A DNA stretch of 64,000 bases from Clarkia xantiana subsp. parviflora. Taxonomy: Eukaryota > Streptophyta > Magnoliopsida > Myrtales > Onagraceae. The stretch spans positions 20,236,001-20,300,000 of the forward strand of contig JAPTYO010000003.1 of the NCBI GenBank assembly GCA_036873135.1, in the 5' to 3' direction. The notes below the pieces were generated by a model that was not told where the DNA came from, made no database searches, and saw nothing but the letters and a program-made list of their open reading frames with translations. The position numbers were made by a program, and so were the translations under genes. This document shows positions 33,791-44,602 of this stretch, piece after piece. Each line of letters begins with the position of its first letter. Within the stretch, counting starts at the first letter, position 1.

Positions 33791-34550
33791 ATGAAAATGG
33801 ATTGACAAGTTCCCAATTGCACAACAAAAAACTGAGTTAGATATTAACGAAGGCTAGTGAAAGTGTCAACTCCTTAAAAACTTTCCAAACAGAATAAAAT
33901 GCTTCTAAATGGAACGAGGATGATCATGAAATTGAAAAAAATAGGCTGCTTGAGACATTGGCAAAGATGGAAAAGAAGAAAATGGTTCAACGTAGCAGCG
34001 TCTCAGGTAAAAGAACTTCAACTCAACTTAAAATCAAAAGATAGTGGCTGATACATCATTGAGAAGCAAATTCGAAAGAGTTCTTTCACTCAACTTAGCC
34101 TAGAATGCTCGTGTTCTTTCACTAAACCACCTATGGGGTTTTAGCCCTAGGGGTGTATGCTTGTATATACTTTTTATTCAAATAAAACTTTTACAAATAA
34201 TATTTTCATCACAACTTTGAAAATAACATAATTTTTAAGAAATAACTTTGTAGGTTTAATGGTAGTGATATATCTTGGAGAGACATAGAGGCAAGAAGAT
34301 ATTGTCTGCCTTATTGGAGAATCGATGAGCAACACCGTGTCTCATTCACTATCTGGCATGCTACATACATTTAGAGGGGTGAACATACATTTGGAGGGAG
34401 GGAGCGGACAACGTCATGACTAAAAAGATTCACTAAACGTGCATGATTACTGTTAAGATAATAATATAATATTCTTGTTAAGATAATTCATAATAATTTT
34501 TCCCGTGCTGATTAATGAATAAACATCATATGTACAATCCGTGCAACTAT

Positions 34551-35167
34551 CACAATTCTCTATTATTATCTATAAGTAAGGCACACGATGTATATGAAGT
34601 ATGACATACTATTTGCTCATTCTAAACTTACTTATTATATACCAGCAAGTCCTTAACGAGGGTGTGCTTAACTTGTACAAAACTGTTTCAATGTATATAG
34701 CATGTATGTATTATACACTAACAACAAGTCCTTGCCAAGTGTCTTACGCGTGTGTAACTGACTTTTTCGAATTGTTTTTCTTTTTCCTAAGAAATTTTAA
34801 TTTCGTTATATAAATTAATTATGTAAGCTATGTGTGTGATGTCAGATTAGATACCACAATTCACAATTCTCTATTATTATCTATAAGTAAGGCACACGAT
34901 GTATATGAAGTATGACATACTATTTGCTCATTCTAAACTTACTTATTATATACCAGCAAGTCCTTAACGAGGGTGTGCTTAACTTGTACAAAACTGTTTC
35001 AATGTATATAGCATGTATGTATTATACACTAACAACAAGTCCTTGCCAAGTGTCTTACGCGTGTGTAACTGACTCTTTCGAATTGTTTTTCTTTTTCCTA
35101 AGAAATTTTAATTTCGTTATATAAATTAATTATGTAAGCTATGTGTGTGATGTCAGATTAGATACCA
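34551..35167. repeat. 311-bp near-perfect tandem duplication
   Basis: Unit 1 (34551-34861) and unit 2 (34862-35167) run in parallel from CACAATTCTCTATTATTATC to GATGTCAGATTAGATACCAC. I see one substitution over most of the unit (GACTTTTTCG versus GACTCTTTCG), so it is recent. The 70-codon frame present in both units is not a recognised protein. Confidence 0.9.
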
Positions 35168-35439
35168 CTCTTATGGCTATAACTTGGATAGAATATTATA
35201 TTTTAAGTTTCTGATGCCAAGCTCACTCTTGCACATAAATATTACAACTCATTTTCCTATTTACCAAATCTTACTTTTTATGATGTACACTCATTAATAG
35301 GATGCCAAAAACGTTTAATGTGATTATGGATGCCAAAAACGTTTAATGTGATTCTGGATGCTTATTGTTGTATCTAAATTGTTGGATATACTTATGTCTA
35401 ATCTCATCTTACATAAAATGTATTCTACTAAATGAATAA

Positions 35440-35491
35440 ACTTAAGTTTTAATATTAAAAATATGTGCGTGCAACGCACGGCCACAACTAG
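35440..35491 (+). mobile_element. Helitron 3' terminus (5' end not located)
   Basis: A hairpin GTGCGTGCAACGCAC followed by GGCCACAACTAG, then T, at 35465-35491. This fits a Helitron 3' end whose body would extend upstream through the 31.5-35.4 kb region, including the broken exon-like pieces and the tandem duplication. The 5' start is not identifiable with confidence. Confidence 0.5.
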
Positions 35492-37975
35492 TTATATTTG
35501 AATTGCCTTGGCGCAACTCCCTATGCCGATATAAAAGAAATAAGCCCATTTGTTGTTAGGCTTGTGGACACTTGTCGAGATAAAGGAAATGGCTTGCTAA
35601 GGTGGAGGTTGAACCAGATCAGCTCCATAATGCAAGAAAAAAATGGAGGACAACTCCTCCATGTGGCAAGGTGGATTGTCACTTTGCATTGGAGATGGAC
35701 AAAATTTCTTGTCAAATCCCTCCAAGGAGGAATCCACTCTCTCACATCCCACCATTAATATGGTGATATAGTATAGAAGAAAAAATTGTTAATTTTATTA
35801 ATCTATTACATAAATAAAAAATTGAAAATTTGAAAATGTCCTCACATAAAAATCTCCTCACAAATAATATTAATTAATTAATTCCTATTTTAAAAAAAAA
35901 AAATCAAAAGCCATTGATACACTAATGCACCTATTCGATCCAACCAAATCCCAAATCGAACCGTTCTTTCCCTTCATTGTTCCATCAAACGGCTCTCTGT
36001 GTCGTTTCCTACCATTCTTAGTTCCTTACAACTGCCACTTTTTATTGGCTCAACCTTCTTCGAAACCGATGAAAACAGACATCCTGAAAACCATGCCGGT
36101 TGAGGGTTGCAATCCACTTTCTATCTTATCGGATCGGAGCGCCGCCCATGACGTAGCCGATGAAGAGGATGATGTCGTTGACACTTGATCAGAGCGTTGC
36201 ATATGACCACGATGTAGCTTTCGTTGGAGCACAAGTGAAGGACGATAATGATGAAATCGGAGAGAGAGGTTGTGAAATCACCAACTAACTATAAAACATT
36301 CGGGTAAGATTATTCGGATCCATCATCTCCATTGTAGTCTCTTGAAGATGGTCGGTGTTAGGGTTTGGTGTTGCACGGAAAATTGCAATTAACATCGGTG
36401 TTGTGTCTGTTTTATAAGGAAGAAAGAAAGATAAGAAGACATAGACAGAGAAAACTAAATCTCAACAAAGAGAAACGCAACATAAACCATCGGATTCTCA
36501 TACATTGCTGCCTTGGAAACGAAATCTTCTTGCTATAATGAACTCTTTGTTTGAAACAAGGAAAGGTGATGATGTTTTACCTTTCATTTGTATCATATGT
36601 ATGCTTTTAGTCTTAGCATCTTTGGAATAATGAAAACAAATCTCATGTCAACAGAAACGTTATTGCAAATCAATATGCATTCAATTTGTAATACTTTAGA
36701 AACATTTCTATTAGATATATATGTCTGCAAGAGTTTGAGAAGGAAAATCAAGCTGATGTTGAATATAATAAATATTGTGTACCGCTTCTTCTGATTTACT
36801 TGCTTTATTACATAGTTATTAATCAAAACTTACTATTTAATGCAAAGTTAAACTTGGAACTATTGTATATAGTTACTTTGCTTGATTTTCAAAAATTCGA
36901 AAGGTTAGCTTGTTAATTTATGCGATAATAAAAAATAATTATTTGTATTTCGTTATTATGACAAATTAAAAGGAAAATAGTCCAACTCTTTTTTTATGTT
37001 TGTACAAATTTCTACTATATTTTTAATTCTGAAATTTTTTAATACTCTCAAGTTTTGTTGTTTTTTTATGTGAAAATATTTTTATAATTTTTATTTAGAC
37101 TATTGAAGATTGCACAAGTATTTTTGTGGCTTGTTGTATCGTTCTAATTTTATTAGCAAACTTAATTATTCTATTAATTAAATATATCAGTCCAGTTTCC
37201 TTACTTGATTTTCATTTTAGTTTTCTCAAATTTAGTAAGAAACTCATTTATATTAAAATAAAAATTTCCTTGACTTACTATTTTTTTTTCTTTCTTGGAA
37301 TCACTAAGAGTATCATCATAATGACAACCCTAGCTCATTCTCCATATCTTAATGAGAATATCTTAATAGTTATAAGAGCAGGTTGGTGTGTAGAATATAT
37401 TTTACATAGAAATTATTCAAATTGTTTCCTAAATGTGTTACTTTCTATAGTGTTATTCTTATATATATTTTGTTTGATTAACAAAGTCTAACTATCAACT
37501 TAGTATGCTAATGCTTTATGGGGAACAACTTGTATAAGTTAGGATTTTATTTTATTGTCATTCAACATTGAATCTCAACAACTTTTTGAACTGTTCTCGA
37601 CTATTTGACACACTTTTGAAACTCAAACAAGAGTTATCAGTATTGGAGTTTACGATTAATAAATTGTTGTGACTTTAAAGAAAACTCATTTTAAATAATA
37701 TTTTTAATTATTATGTCTTAATAAATTGTTGTGACTTTAAAGAAAACTCATTTTAAATAATATTTTTAATTAGTATGTCTCATGTAATAGAAAAATCAAG
37801 AGTATCAATTATAAGAACTCGAAAAGACAACTTCAAATTTTAATTAAATTGTTATTTTATAGCATACGATAAACTAATTATCATAATTCAAAAAGACTAC
37901 TCTAAACGTTTATCTAAGAGCTATAAACGTTTGGATTAGCAACACGTGCAACGCACGTGTCCCGTTTCCAGTATT
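35492..37975. mobile_element. Helitron-like debris ending in a hairpin near 37960
   Basis: AT-rich region with short open frames (35498-35758, 35925-36188, 37126-37491) that I do not recognise. A hairpin ACACGTGCAACGCACGTGT at 37942-37960, followed by CCCGTTTCCAGTA, resembles a Helitron terminus whose CTAGT has mutated. A 62-bp tandem duplication lies at about 37659-37782. Confidence 0.35.
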
Positions 37976-38504
37976 AAAAGAATATGTAGGGCCAACTTGG
38001 TTGACACCATTGGAGTAGTGATAGACAACTTTAAAACACTTATTTTTTTAATAATATATTAATTATGTGGTGCTGATGTGGTATTAGATGGGATGGGAGT
38101 TGGAGTTGTGAATTGTGAATGCGCTAAGTAACCAACGTTATCATCCGACACCCTTTTTTCTATGAGTCTCTCTCTAACCTCTGACTCAGTCACTTTCTGT
38201 TTCTAAGCTGCCGGTATACCGAGACAAAAAGTGAGGTCCATTTCCAACACATGTAATTCACTTAATGAAAGAGAAAATGTCTAGTCAATAATTTAATATT
38301 TTATTATATATATATATATTTTATTTTTTTTATTATATATATAAATTTATTGCTAAAAAGGAAAGTTATTTATGGCAGTTGACTTGATATTGATAACCGT
38401 GGTCAAAATTACTACAAAACTGAGTGAGATTATTTAAAAACAATAAAAAGGGTTGGGGAAAAATTGAAGAGCAACTAATTATGGGATTTGAATTGATAGG
38501 GTTT

Positions 38505-38657
38505 ATTCAAGGTTGGTTGGATAACTGGTAAAGCGAGTTGCGTTTATAGTGGTGGTCCGGGGTCGAATCCTACTGTAGACACCACCTTGAAAATAGCTTT
38601 AACTTTAACACTTCCGACCCGAAATTGCGAAAGCAATTGTATATAACAAAAAAAAAA
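38505..38657 (+). mobile_element. tRNA-derived SINE
   Basis: A 153-bp element with a pol III A-box-like TGGATAACTGG near 38516 and a B-box GGGTCGAATCC near 38561, then a unique tail and a terminal A-run. It is flanked by long target-site duplications TGAATTGATAGGGTTT (38489-38504) and TGAAATGATAGGGTTT (38658-38673), 15 of 16 identical. Long imperfect duplications and an A-tail are the marks of LINE-mediated SINE insertion. The head is no longer a foldable tRNA. Confidence 0.8.
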
Positions 38658-38673
38658 TGAAATGATAGGGTTT

Positions 38674-39445
38674 CCGTCTTGAAAAGTCGCCAAACATTGG
38701 ACTGTGAGAAAATGGCATGCTATGTAATTTATTGCTAATTCTAAGATTAATTACACCAACAGACACAGTCGGAATTTTGTCAGAATGCAATGTTCAGAAT
38801 CTTTATCATTTTCCAACAATTAATTAACTAATCGGTCAATTACTCACGTTTGATGCGAAATTTCATTTAAATGAATTTGTTACCGTTATTTTTTTATTTT
38901 CTGTTGACGTCTATCCAGTAAAATTAATAAATATGAATTCCTGATCAATTTCCATATTTCGTCGAAAATATAATTAGTTAATTTCAATTACGTAATCAAT
39001 AGTTCACTTAAAATAGAGCATTTCTTATTTTTATAGTAACTTTTTTATAATGTTATTAATAAAGACTTGTGCATTGAGCGTAAATATATATTTTTAGATC
39101 AATATTATGAAATAATTTGTATTTCTTATTATATATAATATTGTATGTAATTTAGAATGAGTTAATATTTACTTTATATAAAAATAATTCGTAAATCAGA
39201 ATATATACTGTATAAAAATTGTAATATAAATATTATACTATTGAATCTGAAACATTCTCATCTTCTTCGTTTGATCTTTTTCTTGATCTTGAAAATCACA
39301 TGCTTTAAATTCTCTCCTAAATCCATATCCTCTCCTCTCTCTTGGATTCTTTTTCCCATTCTCTCTCAGTTTCCACCTCCCTACTCCACAAATGAATCGG
39401 ACTCGACCCACGAATCATCACCTCCAACAACCACCGCCTCTTTAA
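38674..39445. promoter_or_regulatory. Upstream region of the CRINKLY4-related kinase
   Basis: AT-rich flank that becomes pyrimidine-rich (CTCTCCT) from about 39310, as in a plant 5' leader. No specific element is assigned. Confidence 0.4.
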
Positions 39446-41848
39446 ATGACTTGGCTCCCTTTCAGTTCCTCCGCCGCCGCCGTCCTTTACGTCATCGTAG
39501 CATTCACCGCCATCTCCTCCCCTTTCGTCGCAGCCCTCGGCTCCGGCGCCACCATCGCCATCGCCTCCGACTCCAGTACTGTCTGTGGCATCGTCTCCAG
39601 CGAACCCACCCAGAGAATCCAATGCTACCGCCCCGCCACCGGCCAGACCCTCGACCTCACCCCCAACATCTCATTCTCCGTCATCTCCGGCGGCGCAACC
39701 GATATCTGCGGCCTCCGGGAGGACGGCAACGTCTTCCTCTGCTGGAACTGGAGTGCTCTGGACTCCTACTCAAACTCATCGCTACCGAATCCGAAAAGAG
39801 TGTACCGCAACGACTCCGTTCCACTGCGGACTATCTCCGTCGGCGACAACCACATTTGTGGCCTTGTAAAAGACACCGGCGCCGTCAAATGTTGGAGGTA
39901 TGACCCTGCATTTCCGGTCCCATCAGCGGATGAACATTTTCTATCAGTTTCATCTGGGTCTCGATTTTCGTGCGGCGTTTCGGCTGATTCGAAACGCGTG
40001 CGGTGTTGGGGGAGCAACCCGATCGGAGCTTCGATCGAGAGCGGTTTCTTCAACGTGTCGATGGAGACCATCGAAGTTGGAGGCTCCCACGCCTGTGGAT
40101 TCAATTCTTCTGGGTTCGTAATCTGTAGAGGTAACAATCAATCTGGACAGCTGAACGTCCCTTTTAACTGGTCGCCGGAGTATTATACGACGTTGTCTCT
40201 CGGTTCCAACCATAGCTGCGCGATTCGGAGTGATAACGGCACGGTGGTCTGTTGGGGCGGCGGAGGGCTTTTTTCAGTGAACGACGGCGTTTCGTTCGAA
40301 TCCGTCGTTTCGAGTTCGAATTTCTCTTGCGGATTAATAACGACGAATCTCTCGATTACGTGCTGGGGTCCCGGGTGGCGCGGCGGCGAACGACCGGCGG
40401 AGCTGCCGATGAATCGGATTCTCCCAGGGCCTTGTGCCGGACTTCAGACACCGTGTCCCTGCGGTGTCTACGCTTTGTCGCAGACTCTCTGTTCTGGTTC
40501 CGGTCATATCTGCAGTGCCTGTCCTCACCAGTGGAATCTGGATCCTCCACCGCCGGAAAAATTTCCGGCAGCGACTTCTAAATCTCCGCCTCCGGCCCTG
40601 CGGAAGGGCTTGCTCGCCTTCTTCGCCGTCGGCTGCGTCGGAATTGTCGCCGGAATTTGTACTCTGTTTTACTGGTTATGGAAAAGAGGCTGCTTCGGCC
40701 ACAAGAAGATACACAACTCCGTCCAGCCGACGATCACCCGGGCCAACTCCAACGGCGGCGCGTTGTCCAACAACAGCCCACCTTCTAGATCATCGACGCT
40801 CCGGCGACAGGCCTCCAGGGTTTTCGGGCGGCAGAGGAGCGGAACATCGTCGATGAAGCACCCGGAGAAATCCGAGGAATTCTCGTTCCAAGAACTCGCC
40901 GCCGCGACCAAAGACTTCTCCCTCGAGAACAAGATCGGAGCCGGCAGCTTCGGAGTGGTGTACAGAGGGACCCTCCCCGACGGCCGCCACGTGGCGATCA
41001 AGCGAGGCGAAATGAAGGCGAAGAAGTTTCAAGAAAAGGAAAGCGCATTCGATTCTGAGCTAGCTTTCCTCTCGCGGGTCCACCATAAGCACCTGGTCCG
41101 GCTCGTAGGGTACTGCCATGAGTCGGAGGAGAGGCTATTAGTCTACGAGTTCATGAAACACGGCGCCTTACACGACCATTTGCACGACAAGGCCAACGTG
41201 GAGAAAAGCAGCAGCCTCCTCAATTCGTGGAAAATGCGGATCAAGATCGCGCTCGACGCGTCCCGGGGGATCGAGTACTTGCACAACTACGCGGTCCCGC
41301 CGATCATCCATCGCGACATCAAATCTTCCAACATTCTCCTCGATGCGAATTGGACTGCGCGTGTGTCGGATTTTGGGTTGTCGTTATTGGGTCCCGATGA
41401 CAGAAATTACGAAAGGGACATGAAGCCGTCAAAAGCAGCGGGTACAGTCGGGTACATCGATCCCGAGTACTACGGACTCAATGTTCTTACTGTCAAAAGT
41501 GACGTGTACGGCTTTGGAGTAGTTCTGTTAGAATTGCTGACAGGGAAAAGGGCAATTTTTAAGAATGAGGAAGATGGCGGGACCCCTGTAAGTTTGGTGG
41601 ATTACGCGGTCCCTGTGATCATGTCAGGGGAGTTGGGTCGGATTTTGGATAGGAGAGTCGGGGCTCCTGAAATTAACGAGGCGGAGGCAGTGGAGCTTGT
41701 GGGTTACACCGCCATGCATTGCGTGAATTTGGAAGGAAAGGACCGTCCGACCATGGCGGATATAGTAGCGAATTTGGAACGGGCGTTTGGGCTTTGTGAC
41801 GGAAGTCATGGGAGTATCTCTAGTGGGACGCTATCAGAATATGGCTAG
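39446..41848 (+). CDS. CRINKLY4-related receptor-like serine/threonine kinase (CCR3-like)
   Basis: A single-exon frame of 800 residues. Residues 1-30 form a signal peptide. Residues about 33-330 are the extracellular crinkly repeat region, with recurring CG(L/V/I), C.CW and CWG blocks, followed by a cysteine-rich stretch (330-360). One membrane helix spans about 388-411. The cytoplasmic kinase domain (about 484-765) has the glycine loop GAGSFG (499-504), the VAIK lysine (about 519), HRDIKSSN (622-629), DFG (642-644) and GTVGYIDPEYY (666-676), so it looks catalytically complete. The family acts at the plasma membrane; ACR4 itself controls epidermal and root formative divisions. The N-terminal start and size fit Arabidopsis CCR3 better than ACR4, but orthology would need a tree. 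High GC relative to its flanks is usual for this intronless class. Confidence 0.92.
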   Translation: MTWLPFSSSAAAVLYVIVAFTAISSPFVAALGSGATIAIASDSSTVCGIVSSEPTQRIQCYRPATGQTLDLTPNISFSVISGGATDICGLREDGNVFLCWNWSALDSYSNSSLPNPKRVYRNDSVPLRTISVGDNHICGLVKDTGAVKCWRYDPAFPVPSADEHFLSVSSGSRFSCGVSADSKRVRCWGSNPIGASIESGFFNVSMETIEVGGSHACGFNSSGFVICRGNNQSGQLNVPFNWSPEYYTTLSLGSNHSCAIRSDNGTVVCWGGGGLFSVNDGVSFESVVSSSNFSCGLITTNLSITCWGPGWRGGERPAELPMNRILPGPCAGLQTPCPCGVYALSQTLCSGSGHICSACPHQWNLDPPPPEKFPAATSKSPPPALRKGLLAFFAVGCVGIVAGICTLFYWLWKRGCFGHKKIHNSVQPTITRANSNGGALSNNSPPSRSSTLRRQASRVFGRQRSGTSSMKHPEKSEEFSFQELAAATKDFSLENKIGAGSFGVVYRGTLPDGRHVAIKRGEMKAKKFQEKESAFDSELAFLSRVHHKHLVRLVGYCHESEERLLVYEFMKHGALHDHLHDKANVEKSSSLLNSWKMRIKIALDASRGIEYLHNYAVPPIIHRDIKSSNILLDANWTARVSDFGLSLLGPDDRNYERDMKPSKAAGTVGYIDPEYYGLNVLTVKSDVYGFGVVLLELLTGKRAIFKNEEDGGTPVSLVDYAVPVIMSGELGRILDRRVGAPEINEAEAVELVGYTAMHCVNLEGKDRPTMADIVANLERAFGLCDGSHGSISSGTLSEYG

Positions 41849-43599
41849 CTAATTCAAGAGAGGAAAATACTTTCTTCTGTAGAGTAAGCATGTTACGAAT
41901 ATTGTCATATTGATGTCAATTTCAGACCAGTTTGCGGAAGAAAAAAAAAAAGTCAAATGCTTCTTGTCAACAATTTTTGGGAATGATTTGTTTGGTACAA
42001 ATAGTTCTCTTTTTCCTTTATTGTATAGGATAGGAAAGTTCTATGTAACATCTAGGCATAGAGTTTTGTTTGTTGGAGCACTAACATCCATTACAAATTA
42101 CAATGTAATTGACCCTTGTTTGGGTTCAGATTCCAATGATTCAAATCAATTAACTCGAAAATAAACATATTTTAAAGATAAAATGGTACATTACTGATTT
42201 ATTTTTTTGGCCAACATACATTTACTGAATTTGAATTCTCTTTTTAGAAGGCGTATTTTTTTGGGCAGAGTTGAGTAGGTCCTATGAAGCATGAATGGAT
42301 TTATGAATGACTTTCCATTCATGCATCATTGTAAGATTACGGATGATTGTCATTCAGAGGAAAAAAGAAAGTAATTGGGAATGAGAGAATTGGTCCTACC
42401 AATAATACTATGATGATGCTACTAAATAATAATATTAGAAATAAATAAAGTTCCCGCAAATTTCCCAAACTGACTCTACAATAGAAACTAATAATAAAAG
42501 TTTTCTCCCACAAAAAAATTCATAAAAATATCATTGACTTTGACTGAGAAATGAGTTTTGCATATATTCTACTTCAATTTCTTAAATTACACATTTACAT
42601 ATTCTAGGCAAAAGTACTTATCATTAGTGATTTTCTAAGCAAATAGTTAGTCAAATTGAGTTTTGATGTTTTCATAAAAGTACTTATCATTAGTGATTTT
42701 CTAAGCAAATAGTTAGTCAAATTTTCAAAACTAGTTAAGTAGCTTCGGATGTGAGGAGCATATACTGGTCCCTAAAATTTGAGTTGATTATGAAATTAAG
42801 TATATACCCGAATGATTGAGGAGAGAAGAATTCGATTTGATTATGAAATTACGAATATAACTCAATGGAAATTGGAAGATGAATCCACCTTTTACAAAAA
42901 CAAATCAATTTAAATAAAATAAGGTTGAAGTACTTTCGGAAAAAAAAAACATTATGCCAAAATAATAAAATAAAATGATTTAAGGGTATTTTGATCACAA
43001 AAAGATTGACGTGCAGTCAAATCAGTCCACACATAGTATTATGCAATAACATTATTCTCTTGCCTTGGTTAATTATGTTATATTTAAATAATGTAAATAT
43101 TATTAAAACAATATGTAACGTATGTAATTGTAAAGTGTTGCCCTTTGATGTATTCTATATTATCCGCTTTTCCCAGTTTGACTATTCATATTATTCCAAT
43201 TTTACTTTCCAACTGGTGTAGTGTACTAGTGTTTGCATGTTTATCGTCCATATTCAAAAAGTGCAAATAAAGGAGTGTGCATATTTTTCAACAAGAAACG
43301 CCCATCTTCTATATTATACTCAATGCAGTTAAATATCAATTCATTAACTCAGGTGTATATATATATGAGGGTGAGGAGGTGGGACTGACGGCAGTGGCCG
43401 GTGTGAACCACCACCGCCGTGGGACACCACATTTCTTTCTCTATAAAAAAAACGTACATGTATTTATTAGGACATTGAATTCAAGTACTTACTAACTATA
43501 TATACACGTACATATTATTCTTCGTTTCACATCTTATAAGTGTTTGTTCAAAAGTAATGCAACTGAGAGAAGATATAAATGGATACAATAATATATATA
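41849..43599. other. Intergenic, no recognised gene
   Basis: 3' flank of the kinase gene and AT-rich DNA. A ~48-bp unit (AAAAGTACTTATCATTAGTG..) occurs twice, 66 bp apart, at 42610 and 42676. A short stretch of GC-richer sequence at 43370-43425 has no recognised coding content. Confidence 0.45.
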
Positions 43600-44030
43600 C
43601 TACGTTTACATTCCGTAAACTTTTGATGTATCTGTTAGTTAATCGTTAGTTTTAACCATTAAGTATCACATGCATGCAAGTCACGTCACTTGTCTTATAC
43701 TTTTAATTTTGTTCAATTTATTCCATTTAATAATTTCCTAACTTAATTTTCTTTAATTTAATCATAAAATTTTCAAATAAACCACTTGACTCATTAAATC
43801 TAGCCCGGACCTAGCACAGAGCTTGGTCCGACCCCGAACTAAATCACAAAAAAAAAGGTTAAAGATGTATTAAATAGACTAAATTGAACAATAAGCAATT
43901 CACGTGACTTGTACATGCTACTTAACGGTTAAAACTAACAGATACACCAAAAGTATACAAAATACAAACATATTGAACCAAAAGTCTAAAAAAAAACCAT
44001 TTTGCACCAAAAGCCGATTTCGTTCTAACC
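43600..44030. mobile_element. Decayed foldback Mutator-like element (M10, relative of M4)
   Basis: Contains the same arm words as M4 (TTAATTTTGTTCAATTTA, then TAAATTGAACAA in reverse; CTACTTAACGG) around a small core GGACCTAGCACAGAGCTTGGTCC. The right end is GCACCAAAAG..GTTCTAACC. The left end is decayed and no duplication can be read. Confidence 0.55.
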
Positions 44031-44602
44031 AAAAACTATTTAAGCCTTCATTATATATATATGATTCAAAAGACAATTACTTTCCTTATAAATAAAAAGA
44101 CTTGACTAAACATAATAGTAAAAGAATTATTACAACGATATAATAATGATGATTTTTTTTTGTTAAGCAATATAATAATGATGATAAGTATACACATATG
44201 CGTTATTCCCACATAAACTAACAACACTGTACTCCCCGTAATAATTGCTAGATACAGGACAAATATTCATACAAAGTTCACTAAGCAATACAGTTTACAC
44301 TGACCGTATGTATCTCCACAATCTCACCATCATCACAATTCACACAACATATTAACTCAACAAAGTAATTGCCCCCTTTCGAGGGGCATTTTTCAAATTC
44401 CAACTTCGCAGGGGGCAATTTCATAAATTTTCCCAACATATTAACTCAACAAAGTAATAAAAGAACATACATACAACTCAGTAACTAGTACACACAAATG
44501 CCAACACTATTTACGAACCGGCAACATAGTTTAACATGAACAACATTTACAAACCCGGTTTAACTTCGTCTCAACTGTATTTATAGAGCTGGGTTTTGCT
44601 GA

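Noticed and set aside
34601..35124. Two identical-length 70-codon frames
   Set aside because: They are the two units of the 311-bp tandem duplication; no protein similarity, and the DNA similarity extends well beyond the frames.
35498..35758. An 86-codon frame as a candidate small gene
   Set aside because: No recognisable domain, no splice or promoter context, and it lies in Helitron-like debris.
38511..38585. A functional tRNA gene
   Set aside because: A- and B-box-like motifs are present, but the cloverleaf cannot be folded and the segment is embedded in a SINE with an A-tail and target duplications.
39241..40856. Other frames overlapping the receptor kinase (for example 220 codons at 39241, 140 codons at 40434)
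   Set aside because: Shadows of a GC-rich coding exon; only the 800-codon frame has a signal peptide, a membrane helix and kinase motifs.
44360..44435. A terminator or structured element in the PLC 3' flank (GCCCCCTTTCGAGGGGC and GCAGGGGGCAATTT)
   Set aside because: There is a short stem, but rho-independent terminators do not apply to a plant nuclear gene, and the element is too small to assign a function.
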